Positions 5,697 to 7,584 of a stretch of 7,584 bases of DNA are shown piece after piece. The notes below the pieces were generated by a model that worked only from the letters and a program-made list of their open reading frames with translations, was not told the origin of the DNA and searched no databases. The translations under genes and the position numbers were made by a program. This DNA comes from Acidimicrobiia bacterium (GTDB lineage: Bacteria; Actinomycetota; Acidimicrobiia; IMCC26256; JAENVU01), in the NCBI GenBank assembly GCA_016650415.1, contig JAENVU010000206.1, positions 1 to 7,584 on the forward strand, read 5' to 3'. Positions within the stretch are counted from its first letter, which is position 1. The number at the start of each line of letters is the position of its first letter.

Positions 5697-7182
5697 ATGA
5701 AATTTCGGCGGGTCGCTTCCCTTCGCCGTCCTCCTGCTGATCGCGGGTTCCGTCGCTGCCATCTCGGTCGCAGCACCCGAGGCGGCCAGCGCAGCTCCGA
5801 CGCCCCAGCATCTGCACTACGAGTACGGACCGGTCCATCTCAACCCGGGGCAGAACTGGATCCAGTATTCGTCCGCCAACATTCCGCGGCCGACGGTCCC
5901 CGGATGGATCACCGGCATCAAGGCCAACATGATCCTGCCCGACGGTTCCGTACCGGCATCCGACGTGATCATGTTGCACCACGCGGTGTGGCTGAACCTC
6001 TCGGCCCCGGACATGACGGTGCCGTCGATCCCGGAACGGTTCTTCGCGACGGGCGAGGAGAAGTCCGAACTCACCTTGCCGACCGGGTTCGGATATCCGT
6101 ATTCGCCGTCGGACCAGTGGCTGCTCAACTACATGCTGCACGTGCTCGTCGACCAGAGCTTCGACGTCCGCGTCACCTACGACCTCGACTTCGTGCCCGC
6201 CGTCGGCCGGGTCAAGCTGCGCTCGGTTCGACCCATCTGGATGGATGTCGACAATGGCTCGAACTACCCCGTGTTCGATGCCGTCGCGGGCGCCGGGGTG
6301 AACGGCCGGTACACCTATCCGGCCATGGCGAACAACCCGTATGGCAACGGTCCGAAGAAGAACGAGTACACCGTTCCGACCGGTGGTGTGATCGTCCAGA
6401 CGATGGGCCATCTGCATGCCGGCGGCCTGTCGACCGAGCTGTTCGTCACCCGACAACTCCGCCGGGGCCCGAAGACCGGGCGTCTGTTCAAGTCCGATGC
6501 CGTGTACTACGAACCCGGCGGTCCCGTGTCCTGGGACGTCTCGATGACGGCCACGCCCGCGACGTGGAAGGTGCACGTACGGCCCGGCGACGTGCTGAGC
6601 CTGCAGGCGACCTACGACACGAGTGACTGGTCGTGGTTCGAGTCGATGGGAATCAATATCGCCTGGTTTGCCCCCGGGGGAGGCGGCAAGGGGACCTTCA
6701 ATCCGGCCGTCGATGTGCCCGGTGCGGTGACCCACGGCCATCTGGCCGAGAACGACAACCACGGCGGTGGGGTCGATCTCGGGCTCCCGGATCCCGCGAC
6801 GCTCCCGAATGGCGCCGCGACGAGCGCGGTGACCATCCAGAACTTCGAATATGGCGCCACCGACCTCGACTTCCTGCCTCAGATCCCGACCGTGACCCAG
6901 GGAAGCTCGATCACGTTCACCAATCGGGATACGCCTGCGAACGGATTCGGGATCGCCCACACGATCACGGCGTGCAGGCTGCCCTGCAACAAGTCGACCG
7001 GGATCGCGTTCCCGACCGCGAACGCGCCGATCACCTTCGACTCCGGCCAGCTCGGCAACTTCGGCCAACCGACCCTGGGCACCAGAACCTGGAGCACTCC
7101 GGCGAACCTGCCGACGGGCGACTACACGTTCTTCTGCCGGGTCCATCCGTTCATGCGGGGCGCGTTCCGGGTCACCCAATAG
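5697..7182 (+). CDS. Exported PHM/DBH-like copper type 2 monooxygenase-fold protein with C-terminal cupredoxin; apparent frameshift in the signal peptide
   Basis: Joining ATG 5697 to the main frame by skipping one base near the CCC at 5719-5721 gives 494 residues. Residues 1-8 (MKFRRVAS) are a basic n-region, FAVLLLIAGS onward is hydrophobic, and ASA|AP at 30-34 is a good signal peptidase site. The body resembles the peptidylglycine alpha-hydroxylating monooxygenase fold. Candidate CuH ligands are H94-H95 (LHHAVW) and H148 (YMLHVL). Candidate CuM ligands are the HxH pair H238/H240 (GHLHAGG) and M317 in ESMGINIAWF, which follows a VRPGDVLSLQA strand as in PHM. Residues about 375-494 form a cupredoxin with H421 and the CxxHxxM site C480, H483, M486. 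It should act outside the membrane. The substrate is unknown and may be small. In the main frame there is no ATG, GTG or TTG before 5929; starting there loses the signal peptide and the first strands. The break may be a sequencing error, an inactivating mutation or recoding. Confidence 0.8.
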
Positions 7183-7222
7183 CGCCGTCACACCGCCTTC
7201 GGAGCCATTTCGCCCCGATCTG

Positions 7223-7228
7223 TAGGCT
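7223..7228 (+). promoter_or_regulatory. Putative -10 box of a leaderless promoter for the OB-fold protein gene
   Basis: TAGGCT matches TANNNT and lies 8 bases before the ATG at 7237. There is no Shine-Dalgarno before that ATG, which fits leaderless transcription. A -35 element is not evident. Confidence 0.45.
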
Positions 7229-7236
7229 GCGCCGCC

Positions 7237-7584
7237 ATGAGCGAGATGAAGACACGAGTCGCGGCCGTCGATGGCTGGTTCACCCTGGATGATGCTCCGG
7301 CATTGCTCGGGAGTCGTGGGGTCGAGACGGGGAGCTACTTCTTCCCGAAGAACCTCGCGTTCTCCCGGAATCCGATGTCACCGACCGAGGACCTCGAGGA
7401 GGTCGAGCTGTCCCGGCGTGGTCGCGTGTGGTCGTGGACCACGAATCACTACCAGCCGCCGCCTCCGTACATGGCCGCCGACCCGTTCGTGCCCTACACG
7501 GTGGTTGCGGTCGAGCTTCCGACCGAGCAGATGGTCGTATTGGGGCCGCTCGTCCCCGACGCCGACCCGTCGAGTCTGGCCGTG
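7237..7584 (+). CDS. OB-fold (DUF35/ChsH2-like) acyl-CoA-associated protein lacking the zinc ribbon, 3' partial
   Basis: The first 116 residues are visible and the frame is open at the window end. ATG 7237 is preferred over ATG 7246 because of the TAGGCT box 8 bases upstream. The pattern is that of DUF35 proteins: a short helix, a segment GSYFFPKN (32-39) and RNP (44-46) where a rubredoxin-like zinc ribbon normally sits, then the OB-fold opening VELSRRGRVWSWT and the PYTVVAVELP strand. Members I remember have cysteines at positions corresponding to 28, 31, 43 and 48; here these are G, T, S and S, and the visible part has no cysteine at all. DUF35 proteins usually bind thiolases (SCP-x/Ltp type) or MaoC-like hydratases such as ChsH1 and shape the CoA-ester site, so a thiolase gene may follow. 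The specific partner is not visible. Confidence 0.75.
   Translation, partial: MSEMKTRVAAVDGWFTLDDAPALLGSRGVETGSYFFPKNLAFSRNPMSPTEDLEEVELSRRGRVWSWTTNHYQPPPPYMAADPFVPYTVVAVELPTEQMVVLGPLVPDADPSSLAV

Noticed and set aside
5697..6626. The uninterrupted frame from ATG 5697 read without a frameshift
   Set aside because: After the first eight or so residues it becomes arginine-rich nonsense, whereas the +1 frame continues as a signal peptide and recognisable copper domains.
5695..7191. A long open frame on the - strand (498 codons) opposite the copper protein
   Set aside because: It is the antisense of a clear protein with conserved ligands, its translation is Arg/Gly/Asp-rich low-information sequence, and long antisense frames are expected at this GC content.
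7183..7236. Terminator after the copper protein gene
   Set aside because: No convincing stem-loop or T-run could be found in this short gap.

Overview
This is a GC-rich window with every credible gene on the + strand. It reads as actinobacterial: GTG starts are common, stop and start codons overlap by 4 bases, and several genes seem to be preceded by a TANNNT -10 box only 6-8 bases before the start codon, as in leaderless transcripts. The steroid genes, the MDR enzymes and the cysteine-free OB-fold protein suggest an aerobic steroid-degrading actinobacterium, perhaps an uncultured member of Acidimicrobiia. That placement is an inference.

Bases 1-4837 look like one operon of five genes. It opens with ipdA (5' end cut by the window edge), ipdB (4-base overlap) and ipdC (after an 88-base GC-rich spacer with a good Shine-Dalgarno). 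The order and the recalled protein sequences match Rv3551-Rv3552-Rv3553 of Mycobacterium tuberculosis, which act on the last steroid rings (C and D) of cholesterol. Two paralogous zinc-free MDR oxidoreductases follow, the second overlapping the first by 4 bases. In the tubercle bacillus I do not recall such a pair beside ipdABC, so these are the unexplained part of the operon.

Bases 4838-7236 hold two apparently independent genes. One is a small SAM-dependent methyltransferase (4892-5623) ending in a strong hairpin (5633-5665). The other (5697-7182) encodes an exported copper protein: signal peptide, a two-domain PHM/DBH-like type 2 copper monooxygenase fold with all expected copper ligands, and a C-terminal cupredoxin with a complete type 1 copper site. 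Its reading frame is broken inside the signal peptide: the start codon and basic n-region lie in one frame and the hydrophobic core and the rest in another, one base apart at a CCC run.

From 7237 to the window end is the start of an OB-fold DUF35-type protein that has lost the four zinc-ribbon cysteines usual in the family. Such proteins normally partner thiolases or acyl-CoA hydratases, so another acyl-CoA gene may lie just beyond the window.

No RNA genes, CRISPR arrays, insertion sequences or integrase traces were seen.
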